A DNA stretch of 64,000 nucleotides from Oscillospiraceae bacterium (GTDB taxonomy: Bacteria; Bacillota; Clostridia; Oscillospirales; Acutalibacteraceae): contig SVPQ01000004.1 of assembly GCA_015065845.1 (NCBI GenBank), positions 62,001 to 126,000 of the forward strand, in the 5' to 3' direction. The position numbers were made by a program, and so were the translations under genes. Of the stretch, positions 42,543 to 50,463 are shown piece by piece. The notes below the pieces were generated by a model. The model ran no database searches. It had not been told where the DNA came from and saw only the letters and a program-made list of their open reading frames with translations. Position 1 is the stretch's first letter. The number at the start of each line of letters is the position of its first letter.

Positions 42543-43667
42543 ATGAAATACAGCGAATTTTCAAATATTAAAGGCAAAGTTTCAAAATTAGGCTTTGGTC
42601 TTATGAGACTTCCTAAACTTTACGAGGGTAAAGAAGATATTGACTTTAAAGAAGCAGAAAGACTTGTTGATTTAGCGTACAAAAATGGTGTTAACTATTT
42701 TGATACTGCTTATGTTTATCACGGTGGAGAATCTGAAATTTTTGCAGGTAAAATTCTTAACAAATATCCGAGAGAAAGTTATAACTTAGCAACAAAATTA
42801 CCTGGTTGGGCTATAAAAAATGACGGTAAAACTGTTGACGAGCTTTTTAATGAACAGTTAGAAAAGTGCGATGTGGAGTATTTTGACTTTTATCTTCTTC
42901 ACAGTTTAAACAGAGATATATGGAACACATTTAAATCTGTTAACGCTTATGAAAATTTAAAAGAAAAGAAATCACAAGGACAAATAAAACATTTAGGTTT
43001 TTCATTCCATGGTGATATGGAGTTATTTAAAGAACTTTTAGATAATTACGAGTGGGATTTTGTTCAGTTGCAGATTAACTACTACGACTGGGAAGCAGAT
43101 AACGCGAAAGATTTTTATAAATTGCTTGAAGATAAAAACATACCTTGTATTGTTATGGAACCAGTACGCGGTGGTTCACTTCAGAAATTAAATGACGAAG
43201 CAGTTGAAGTTTTCAAAAAACTTTCAAGTAGTTCCCCTGCTTCTTATGCTTTAAGATTTGTTGCACAATTACCGAATGTTTTAGTTACTTTAAGCGGTAT
43301 GTCAACCTATGAACAGGTTGAAGACAACATAAACACATTCAATGAATGTATACCTCTTTCAGCTGAAGAAATGAAAGCAATTGAAGAAGCAAATGTTTTA
43401 TTCAGAAAGAATTTTTCAATTCCTTGTACTGCTTGTAAATATTGTGTTACAGAATGCCCTAAAGGGATTGATATACCATCTTGTTTCAGTGCATTTAACG
43501 AATACAACGCAACAAGAGAAATTAAAGATTTAAATAAAACATATCTTTTAATTCCAAAAGAAAAACAAGCACAGAACTGTATTGATTGTAAAAAGTGTAT
43601 GGAACATTGTCCGCAAGAGATTAATATTCCAAGAAAACTTTCACAAATAAAAGACTTAACAAAATAA
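42543..43667 (+). CDS. Aldo/keto reductase with C-terminal 4Fe-4S ferredoxin-type domain
   Basis: This protein has 374 residues from ATG 42543 (KYSEFSNIKGKVSKLGFG), behind AAAGGAG; the frame opening at 42504 lies in the promoter. The N-terminal TIM barrel has the aldo/keto reductase catalytic set NYFDTAYVYHGGESE (Asp, Tyr), LATKLPG (Lys) and YLLHSLN (His). The C-terminus carries two cysteine clusters, CTACKYCVTECPKG and CIDCKKCMEHCPQE, for two 4Fe-4S centres. Such fused reductases are common in strict anaerobes and probably take electrons from ferredoxin-like partners; the substrate is unknown. It heads an operon with an alpha-galactosidase and an esterase. Confidence 0.9.
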   Translation: MKYSEFSNIKGKVSKLGFGLMRLPKLYEGKEDIDFKEAERLVDLAYKNGVNYFDTAYVYHGGESEIFAGKILNKYPRESYNLATKLPGWAIKNDGKTVDELFNEQLEKCDVEYFDFYLLHSLNRDIWNTFKSVNAYENLKEKKSQGQIKHLGFSFHGDMELFKELLDNYEWDFVQLQINYYDWEADNAKDFYKLLEDKNIPCIVMEPVRGGSLQKLNDEAVEVFKKLSSSSPASYALRFVAQLPNVLVTLSGMSTYEQVEDNINTFNECIPLSAEEMKAIEEANVLFRKNFSIPCTACKYCVTECPKGIDIPSCFSAFNEYNATREIKDLNKTYLLIPKEKQAQNCIDCKKCMEHCPQEINIPRKLSQIKDLTK

Positions 43668-43682
43668 AGGTAGGTAAAAATT

Positions 43683-45860
43683 ATGTCTATTATTTTTGAT
43701 GAACAAAACAAAATATTTAAGTTAGATACAAAAACATCTACATATATTTTCGGTATTTTTACAGGTGACTATTTAGTTCACTACTATTATGGTGCGCCAA
43801 TTCCTGACACCAATGTTGAAAAATTAAGATACAGAAGTCATTACGCTTCTTTCTGCCCTGATTCACCAACTGCAAGAGAAAAGAATTTTTCACCAGATGT
43901 AACACCAATGGAATATTCAACAAACGGTGCCGGTGACTTCAGAATTTCTGCATTCGCAGTAAAAAATACCAACGGTGATACAGTTACCGATTTAAGATAT
44001 GTAAGTCACAAAATTTATAAAGGTAAAAAGGCTTTAAAGGGACTTCCGTCACTTTATTTAAATAACGATGACGAAGCAGATACACTCGAGGTTTTAACTT
44101 GTGACAAGGTAACAGGTGCAGAAGTAACTCTTATTTATACAGTATTTAAAGATTACGGTGCTATCACAAGAAGTGTTGTTGTAAAAAACAATTCTGACAA
44201 AGCGTTCTCTATTGAATCAGTTCACTCATTATGTGTTGATTTACCCGGTGCAGATTTTGAAATGCTCAATTTATATGGTAAATGGGCAAAAGAGCGTTCA
44301 TTAGGTCGTCACCCATTACATACAGGTATTCAGTCAATTAAAAGTAAACGCGGTTCTTCAAGCCATAACCACAACCCTTTCACTGCTCTTGTAAGCAAAA
44401 ATGCAACTGAAACTTACGGTGAATGTTATGGTTTTAATTTAGTTTACAGTTCAAATTTCTCAATTGATGTTGAAGTTGACTCATTCTTCCAGACAAGACT
44501 CTTAATGGGCATTAACCCTGAAACTTTCAGTTGGGTTTTAGAACCTCAAGAAGAATTTTATTCACCTGAAGCAGTTATGGTTTACACAAATGAAGGCCTT
44601 GGTGAAATGAGTAGAATATTCCACAAACTCTATTCAAACAACCTTGTTCGTGGGGAATGGAAGAAAAAGAAAAGACCACTTCTCATAAACAACTGGGAAG
44701 GCACAGGAATGGACTTTGATACTGACAAATTAGTATCTTTCGCTCGTCACGCTAAAAATATGGGATTTGAAATGCTCGTTATGGATGACGGTTGGTTTGG
44801 TCACAGAGACAGTGATGACTCTTCACTCGGAGACTGGTATGTTGCAGAATACAAATTAACAGGCGGACTTTCAAATCTTATAAATCAGGTTAAAGCTATG
44901 GGACTTAAATTTGGTATATGGTTTGAGCCTGAAATGATTTCACCTGATTCAGACATTTTCCGTGCACACCCTGACTGGCATCTTCATGTAACAGGCAGAG
45001 ACAGTTCTATTGCAAGAAACCAATATGTTATTGACTACTCAAGAAAAGAAGTAAGAGACTACATTTACTCACAAATGTATAAAATTCTTTCAGAGAATGA
45101 TATTGACTATGTAAAATGGGACTTTAACCGTAACTTGACAGAAGTTGCAAATGCAGATTTACCACCTGAAAGACAAGGTGAAGTATTCCACAGATTCGTT
45201 CTCGGTACTTACGAGATTATGGACAGACTTACAACTGACTTCCCTCACCTTCTTTTAGAAAACTGTTCAGGCGGTGGCGGTCGATTTGACGCCGGTATGC
45301 TCTACTACTCACCACAAATCTGGACAAGTGATGACACAGACCCTATAGAAAGACTTACAATTCAATTTGGTACATCTATGTGTTATCCGGCATCAACAAT
45401 GGGTGCTCACGTTTCTGCAAGTAAAAGAACCGGTTATGAAACAAAGACAAATGTTGCACTTTGGGGAACATTCGGTTATGAATTGGACCCTGATAAATTA
45501 TCAGAAGATGAAATAACTGAAATTAAAGAACAAGCAAAACTTTACCACAAATATTATGATGTAATTCACTACGGTGACCTTTACAGATTAGAGTCACCAT
45601 TTGAAAATTACAACAGATGTGCCTGGCAGTTTGTTTCTGAAGATAAAAAAGAAGCACTTGTTACTGTTGTGCAGATTAAAAAGGTTGTTCATGGTTTTAA
45701 AATGCTTAAATTACAAGGTCTTAAGAAGGATGCAATTTATAAAGATGAAGCAACCGGTGATACATATAGTGGTGCTTACCTTATGAATGCAGGTCTTAAT
45801 CTTTATGATATTTTAGACGAAGATGGTGACTCATATCTTCTTCATTTAACCGAGGTTTAA
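43683..45860 (+). CDS. Alpha-galactosidase, GH36
   Basis: This 725-residue GH36 enzyme hydrolyses terminal alpha-galactosides such as raffinose, melibiose or galactomannan side chains. An N-terminal beta-sandwich (about 1-320) precedes the TIM barrel, which shows VMDDGWFGHRDSDDSSLGDW, KFGIWFEPEMISPDS, the nucleophile Asp480 in YVKWDFNRN, and the acid/base aspartates in TSDDTDPIERL (about 550). A C-terminal beta domain follows. There is no signal peptide, so it acts on imported oligosaccharides. The ATG follows AAAGGTAGG, 15 bp after the reductase gene, and the esterase follows after 2 bp. No transporter gene is in the window. Confidence 0.94.
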   Translation: MSIIFDEQNKIFKLDTKTSTYIFGIFTGDYLVHYYYGAPIPDTNVEKLRYRSHYASFCPDSPTAREKNFSPDVTPMEYSTNGAGDFRISAFAVKNTNGDTVTDLRYVSHKIYKGKKALKGLPSLYLNNDDEADTLEVLTCDKVTGAEVTLIYTVFKDYGAITRSVVVKNNSDKAFSIESVHSLCVDLPGADFEMLNLYGKWAKERSLGRHPLHTGIQSIKSKRGSSSHNHNPFTALVSKNATETYGECYGFNLVYSSNFSIDVEVDSFFQTRLLMGINPETFSWVLEPQEEFYSPEAVMVYTNEGLGEMSRIFHKLYSNNLVRGEWKKKKRPLLINNWEGTGMDFDTDKLVSFARHAKNMGFEMLVMDDGWFGHRDSDDSSLGDWYVAEYKLTGGLSNLINQVKAMGLKFGIWFEPEMISPDSDIFRAHPDWHLHVTGRDSSIARNQYVIDYSRKEVRDYIYSQMYKILSENDIDYVKWDFNRNLTEVANADLPPERQGEVFHRFVLGTYEIMDRLTTDFPHLLLENCSGGGGRFDAGMLYYSPQIWTSDDTDPIERLTIQFGTSMCYPASTMGAHVSASKRTGYETKTNVALWGTFGYELDPDKLSEDEITEIKEQAKLYHKYYDVIHYGDLYRLESPFENYNRCAWQFVSEDKKEALVTVVQIKKVVHGFKMLKLQGLKKDAIYKDEATGDTYSGAYLMNAGLNLYDILDEDGDSYLLHLTEV

Positions 45861-45862
45861 TT

Positions 45863-46510
45863 ATGATAAAAATTAAAGAAAATGATGTTATTCTATTTCA
45901 GGGTGACTCTATAACAGACGGAAACCGTGGCAGAAGCGCTGACCCTAACCATATTCACGGTCACGGTTATCAGTACATTTTAGCAAGTGAGATTTTAGCA
46001 GATAACTTAGGAAAAAATGTTACTGTATATAATCGTGGTATAAGTGGTAACAGAATTGCGGATTTATATGCACGATGGATTGAAGATTGTCTTAATTTGG
46101 AACCTACCATCCTGAGCATTTTAATAGGTGTAAATGAGCTTATATTCCAATACGACCACAACTGCGGTGCTTCACCTGAAAGATTTAAAAAGACCTACAG
46201 ACTTTTAGTAGAAGAAGTTTTAGAAAGAAATCCTGACACACAAATTGTTATTATGGAGCCTTTCTTTGGTAAACACAGAGAAGCTGAACTTGGTGAATAC
46301 ATTAAAAGCAATATTGGTTTCTATCAGAAGGCCTCAAAAGAAATTGCAGAGGAATTCAGCTTGATTTTTGTTCCTTTACAGGAAGTATTTGATGAAGCAA
46401 GTAAAAATTGTGACATTTTTGAACTTTTGTGGGACGGCGTTCACCCGACAACTGCAGGGCATCAGCTTATTGCAAAGCAGTGGAAAAAGTGCGTTGAAAA
46501 CGCACTTTAA
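45863..46510 (+). CDS. SGNH/GDSL-family hydrolase
   Basis: This 215-residue cytoplasmic esterase of the SGNH fold has block I FQGDSITDGN (nucleophile Ser16), a Gly in NRGISGNRI, block III GVNELIF (Asn), and block V WDGVHPTTAGH (catalytic Asp and His). Close relatives are carbohydrate acetyl esterases. Being 2 bp after the GH36 gene behind GAGGTTTAATT, it probably removes acetyl groups from plant oligosaccharides so that the alpha-galactosidase can work. No signal peptide is seen. The stop codon abuts a repeat tract and hairpin. Confidence 0.88.
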   Translation: MIKIKENDVILFQGDSITDGNRGRSADPNHIHGHGYQYILASEILADNLGKNVTVYNRGISGNRIADLYARWIEDCLNLEPTILSILIGVNELIFQYDHNCGASPERFKKTYRLLVEEVLERNPDTQIVIMEPFFGKHREAELGEYIKSNIGFYQKASKEIAEEFSLIFVPLQEVFDEASKNCDIFELLWDGVHPTTAGHQLIAKQWKKCVENAL

Positions 46511-46545
46511 TTCGGAATGCGTAATGCGTAATTCGGAATTAAAAG
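46511..46545. repeat. Short inverted/tandem repeat (AATTCGGAATGCGTAATGCG type)
   Basis: Directly after the esterase stop, AATTCGGAATGCG and GCGTAATTCGGAATT form an inverted repeat around two AATGCGT-type units. TTCCGAA-containing ends are also found in two of the large repeat elements (about 50413 and 57453). Confidence 0.6.
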
Positions 46546-46580
46546 AAATACTTTGCATTTAATTATTAAGAATCAATAAA

Positions 46581-46632
46581 GAAAAGTTCTATCATTTTAG
46601 TTTACGAAAAACCTTAAATGATAGAACTTTTC
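46581..46632. terminator. 17-bp perfect hairpin, second copy of the AAAGTTCTATCATTT element
   Basis: Arms 46581-46597 and 46616-46632 are perfectly complementary with an 18-nt loop. It lies between convergent genes (esterase and BlaR1-type sensor), and both strands carry A/T runs at the stem base, so it can end both transcripts. The arm sequence matches the hairpin at 37088-37128 while the loops differ. Confidence 0.72.
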
Positions 46633-46648
46633 CTATTTCCTATTTCCT

Positions 46649-49600
46649 TTATTCTGTTACATAATACTCATACACATGCTCACCTTCTGGTGTGAAGTAA
46701 TCAATATAAGGTGTAGTGTAGCCTTCCGGAGAAGTTGTATTTTCTGGTGGGGTGTTTGAGGTAACGAGTTTTCCTTTAGGTGTGGGCACTCCTCCTGTGT
46801 CACTATCGGTAGTATAACTTGTTTTAGATAATATATCCCAATAGCAACCAGGTGCATTATCAGATTTTGTTTTATATTGAACACTGTCAACCATTACATA
46901 ATCCAATGCTTTTTTAACAACCGTTCCGTTTGAATACTCAATTTCTACACAATTAGTACCAGTGCCAGGAGGCAATATATCAGGTGCCTTTTTATCAATT
47001 TTAAATGAACCAAGCCAATTTATAATTTCCGTCATATTTTCTTTTGGTACAACGCTACCTTTACCAGAACCGTAGTACGAATAGAATGTAATACGAGAAA
47101 TATTATCCGTTTTGAAAACTTGTGATGTTGGAATTTTTATATTTTCACTAGTTGCTTCAGTTCTTTTTGATTCAGTTGTAGGCTCTACTGCTTTTGGTTC
47201 TTCGTCAAAGCTTACAAACAACAAATCTCCTGCAATACCAGATGAATCCTCAAATGCTTTATTTAGAGGCTCTTCTGTCTGGTAGTAAGGTGTCAATATG
47301 AAGAACTCTTTTCCTGAAATATATTTCGCTTTTCTTTCAACACTTGTTGGTTTACTACCCTTTTGAATTTTACCATTTTTTAAGCTGAAATACTTCGCTT
47401 TAATATTTTCAGAGAACACATAAGAAAGTGAATCGTAATAGAGTGTGTATGGTTCTTCGCGTTCAACACCGTTTTCTAAAAGTGCTTTACCGAAATAAAT
47501 CAACTGAAAGTTATCAGGTGTTTTTTCAACATTTTTCAGGCAGAAGTTTGTGTTATCAATAACACCTGCTTTTTCAAGAATTTTGTCAATTGTAGTAAGC
47601 CTGTCCTTACCTAAAGGAGATACATCTTTAAAATCTTCATACTCATTAAAAAACACACTGAAGTCATCAGCAATAATTATATTGCCTATTCTTGCGAAAC
47701 CATTACTATTTTTATTATAAAACTGAACAGTAATCAAACCACTTTCAAAACTACCATTTGATTCAAAATTAAAATTCATTCTCTGCACAAAAATATTGTT
47801 CGCAGTTGCATTTAAAACTTTTTCAATTTCAGGTACCAATGCTGAAAAATCCGAATCAACTTTTGGAATTTCATTTTTGTCAATTATTTCATATTTTTCT
47901 GTTTTTGTGTTAAGTTTTAAGAAAACTAAATCCCAATCGGGATATTCTTCTCTTAATCCTCTGTGCTTTGCTGAACAATAAATAAATCCACCAGAAACTG
48001 TAAACAACTCATCAATAGAGTAATAAGTGTCACCGTGATAAAGTTCCTCTATAAAGTATTCAGCTTTTGCATCTTCTTTTAATTCAACCTTATGTAAATT
48101 AAAATCAGAACCTTTGTAATAAAATGTATTATCTACAACCACACTCTGTGATATATCGCTGGTATTAAGGTCACAAATAAAACGATTGTCACCGTCAACT
48201 TCTTTCAAGAACAAACCTATATTCTGATAATTATTTTTATTGATAACTCCATAGTAATAATTATCTTTAACCCTGTATAGTGTACCAGTATTCTCATCTG
48301 CATAAACATAATTTTCTGTTTTTTCTTCTTCAGATGAGTCGATTTTTTTATAAACAACTTCTAACATATCAAGTGTAACCACTATTTTGTTATCTTGTCT
48401 GTCTTCAAACCAGATTTTAGGCACAGAAAACGAAAACTCTGTACCCGGACCTTGCGAAGAACAAGTAGCAACATATACATCCTCATTATTCAAAACTTCA
48501 GATGAATCTGAAAGAAGAATTTTATCGCCAAGCTCTAACCCACCGTCAAATTGATTAGCATTCACAATATAGATAGTTCCTTCATCAGGAAGAGCTTGAT
48601 ATTCCGCTTTAAAGGTTAATGTATATCTGTCATCGCGACTTAATAATTCAGTAAATTGAAGTTCAAGAAAATCATTTACCACAAAAGGATTTGATTTAAC
48701 TTTATAATTACCATCTTCAGACATTTCAGGGCGAATTGCTGATGACATAAATTCAAATGACATTTTCTTTTCAGTTGCATTTATAATCTGATAGCAATCT
48801 TCACTTAAAATTTTCTCAAGTTTATCATTTTCAGGATTTGTTACAAAGAAAATTGTTAACCAGACAGTTAAAATTATGGCAAAACCAACCACCCAGAATG
48901 CTGGTTGTTTGTAGTTTAAAACTGATTTTATTCTTTGTTTTACACCTGTTTCACCAAACGCAACAGGACACGCCATAATCATTCGTTTTTGCGTACTGCA
49001 ATTAAGTAAAGCTGTTGAATATAATTTTTTATATTCGTTATCATAAAACTTAATTGCCTTTTCATCACAAGCGGACTCAATATCTCTGCAAAGTAAAATA
49101 TACCAGAGCCATATTGCAGGGTTAAACCAATAAACTGACAAAATTAAAAATGATAATGGTTTAACAAGGTAATCTTTACGCTTGATATGTGATTTTTCGT
49201 GTTCTAAAATAAACTGCAAATCACTTTCATTTACACCTGACGGAATATAAATTTTAGGTTTTATAACCCCTAAAATAAATGGTGTTTCTATATTATCGCA
49301 ATAATAAATATTGTTATTGTAGTGTACTGATGCAGAAACTTTTCTTTTTAACATTATGTAAGAAATTACACAATAAAGCACCATAAAAACCAAACCAACA
49401 AGCCAGATATAAGAAGCAACACCAACTATAACTTGTAATGGGTTAGCACTATAACTTGGGTCTGGAGTAAAAGACTCGCTTATAACAGGGTTAACTACAC
49501 TATTTACAACACCCACACCTGTGTCAATCTGTGGTTTAGCAGATGTTGTTATATTTGTAGGTATTGTTTCTGTTGTAGGAATAAGACTAAAAACACTCTC

Positions 49601-49762
49601 TAAACTAAAAGGCAGACAAAGTCTTAATGCTACAATCCCCCACAAAAAGCAGTTAACCCATTTTGGTACTTTTTTAAGTAAAGGCCTTAAAAGTGTAAAC
49701 GCTAAAACTACCCAGGTGGCAGTAATACTCATATTAACGATTGTTAAAAACAAATTCTCCAA
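46649..49762 (-). CDS. BlaR1/MecR1-type M56 membrane metallopeptidase with very large C-terminal region
   Basis: This protein has 1037 residues from TTG 49762, which follows AAGGGGAG; the frame continues to 49789 without a ribosome site. The N-terminal M56 part (about 1-320) has four membrane helices and the zinc motif HEKSH in ILEHEKSHIKRKDY, then WFNPAIWLWYILLCRDIESACDE. In the family this protease, triggered by an outside ligand, cuts the repressor BlaI. Instead of a penicillin-binding sensor, about 700 extracytoplasmic residues of mixed beta-rich sequence follow. No SxxK penicillin-binding motif set was recognised, so the ligand is probably not a beta-lactam. The cognate repressor gene is immediately upstream. 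Confidence 0.86.
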   Translation of the reverse strand: MENLFLTIVNMSITATWVVLAFTLLRPLLKKVPKWVNCFLWGIVALRLCLPFSLESVFSLIPTTETIPTNITTSAKPQIDTGVGVVNSVVNPVISESFTPDPSYSANPLQVIVGVASYIWLVGLVFMVLYCVISYIMLKRKVSASVHYNNNIYYCDNIETPFILGVIKPKIYIPSGVNESDLQFILEHEKSHIKRKDYLVKPLSFLILSVYWFNPAIWLWYILLCRDIESACDEKAIKFYDNEYKKLYSTALLNCSTQKRMIMACPVAFGETGVKQRIKSVLNYKQPAFWVVGFAIILTVWLTIFFVTNPENDKLEKILSEDCYQIINATEKKMSFEFMSSAIRPEMSEDGNYKVKSNPFVVNDFLELQFTELLSRDDRYTLTFKAEYQALPDEGTIYIVNANQFDGGLELGDKILLSDSSEVLNNEDVYVATCSSQGPGTEFSFSVPKIWFEDRQDNKIVVTLDMLEVVYKKIDSSEEEKTENYVYADENTGTLYRVKDNYYYGVINKNNYQNIGLFLKEVDGDNRFICDLNTSDISQSVVVDNTFYYKGSDFNLHKVELKEDAKAEYFIEELYHGDTYYSIDELFTVSGGFIYCSAKHRGLREEYPDWDLVFLKLNTKTEKYEIIDKNEIPKVDSDFSALVPEIEKVLNATANNIFVQRMNFNFESNGSFESGLITVQFYNKNSNGFARIGNIIIADDFSVFFNEYEDFKDVSPLGKDRLTTIDKILEKAGVIDNTNFCLKNVEKTPDNFQLIYFGKALLENGVEREEPYTLYYDSLSYVFSENIKAKYFSLKNGKIQKGSKPTSVERKAKYISGKEFFILTPYYQTEEPLNKAFEDSSGIAGDLLFVSFDEEPKAVEPTTESKRTEATSENIKIPTSQVFKTDNISRITFYSYYGSGKGSVVPKENMTEIINWLGSFKIDKKAPDILPPGTGTNCVEIEYSNGTVVKKALDYVMVDSVQYKTKSDNAPGCYWDILSKTSYTTDSDTGGVPTPKGKLVTSNTPPENTTSPEGYTTPYIDYFTPEGEHVYEYYVTE

Positions 49763-49775
49763 AATACTCTCCCCT

Positions 49776-50129
49776 TTAGAATTTTTCAATCATTCTTTTT
49801 ATTTCTTCTTTTTCTTTTTCGCTTAAATTCTTTCTTTTAGTAAATGCTGCAATAAATGCTGGCAACGACCCTGAAAAAGTTTCTTCAACAAACTGTTCGC
49901 TCTGAATAGAATAAAACTCGTCTTTCTTTATAATGGAAGTTACAACACTGTCTTCTGTTTTAAAAATTCCCTTTTCACAAAGTTTCTTTAAAACTGTGTA
50001 GGTTGTCGTTCTTTTCCACTGTAATTCATTTTGACAAGCAGAAACCAATTCTTTAGTTGTCATAGGTTCATTTGACCAGATAATTTCGGCAAATCTTGCC
50101 TCTACAAGTCCTAATTTTATTTCGTTCAT
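49776..50129 (-). CDS. BlaI/MecI-family transcriptional repressor
   Basis: This 117-residue winged-helix repressor has LVEARFAEIIWSNEPMTTKE and TYTVLKKLCEKGIF, the recognition part, followed by a C-terminal dimerisation helix (about 80-117, LSEKEKEEIKRMIEKF). It is inactivated by proteolysis by the M56 partner, whose TTG start lies 13 bp downstream of its stop. The ATG follows AAAGGAG. Two perfect inverted repeats overlap its promoter, so it should repress its own operon. No beta-lactamase or penicillin-binding protein gene is adjacent. Confidence 0.9.
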   Translation of the reverse strand: MNEIKLGLVEARFAEIIWSNEPMTTKELVSACQNELQWKRTTTYTVLKKLCEKGIFKTEDSVVTSIIKKDEFYSIQSEQFVEETFSGSLPAFIAAFTKRKNLSEKEKEEIKRMIEKF

Positions 50130-50143
50130 AATATCAACTCCTT

Positions 50144-50164
50144 TTGTCTATAGTTAATAGACAA
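50144..50164. promoter_or_regulatory. BlaI-type operator 1
   Basis: A perfect 8-bp inverted repeat with arms TTGTCTAT and ATAGACAA and a 5-bp centre lies 15 bp before the repressor start, at or just after the expected transcription start. Confidence 0.75.
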
Positions 50165-50168
50165 CTAC

Positions 50169-50197
50169 AGTCTATCACCAATAGACAGGTTTGTCAA
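50169..50197 (-). promoter_or_regulatory. Promoter of the BlaI/BlaR-type operon
   Basis: On the minus strand a consensus TTGACA (50192-50197) and TAGACT (50169-50174) are separated by 17 bp, upstream of the repressor gene. Operator 2 covers the -10 and most of the spacer. Confidence 0.75.
50170..50186. promoter_or_regulatory. BlaI-type operator 2
   Basis: A perfect 6-bp inverted repeat, GTCTAT and ATAGAC with a 5-bp centre, matches operator 1. The two centres are 24 bp apart, so bound dimers would be offset by a little over two helical turns. Confidence 0.75.
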
Positions 50198-50204
50198 GTG
50201 CTTT

Positions 50205-50463
50205 TCAGGAAATAGGAAGCAGGAAACAGGAAGCAAAGCTTCGCATTCAGTTCACGCGTTGCACCCGATTGGTTTATCGTAATAAAAACTACTCCCACTA
50301 CTTCGGGCGACCAAAGGTCTGCCCCTACCATAGAGGGAGTAAGTTTTTTGTTTCATTTATAACGCATTTTAATATTTACTGTATATTTAGAAATACAACA
50401 TTACAATGCCAACGCAGTTCCGAAATTTTCAACTTTCAATTTTCAATTTCTAACACCTAAAAC
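50205..50463 (+). repeat. Structured dispersed element, copy 1
   Basis: Order: AGGAAGC-type tandem tract (about 50207-50234); a conserved left part (GCTTCGC at 50233 to CGATT near 50271); the folded core 50284-50349; TTTCATTTATAACGCA; a unique A/T stretch; AACGCAGTTCCGAAA (about 50412-50427); and TTTCAATTTTCAA and TTAGGTTTTAGG-type tracts reaching the RqcH stop. The core pairs AAAAACTACTCCC with GGGAGTAAGTTTTT and contains an inner GGGCGACC/GGTCTGCCC hairpin. It fills the 330-bp gap between the BlaI promoter and RqcH. No ORF of transposase type is present, so it resembles a non-autonomous (MITE/REP-like) repeat. Confidence 0.8.

Noticed and set aside
46649-50129. Beta-lactam resistance operon
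   Set aside because: The BlaR1/BlaI-type pair has no adjacent beta-lactamase or penicillin-binding protein gene, and no SxxK-type sensor motif was recognised.
50191-50460. 89-residue open frame inside repeat copy 1
   Set aside because: It only translates the repeat element, and the equivalent frame is broken in copies 2 and 3.
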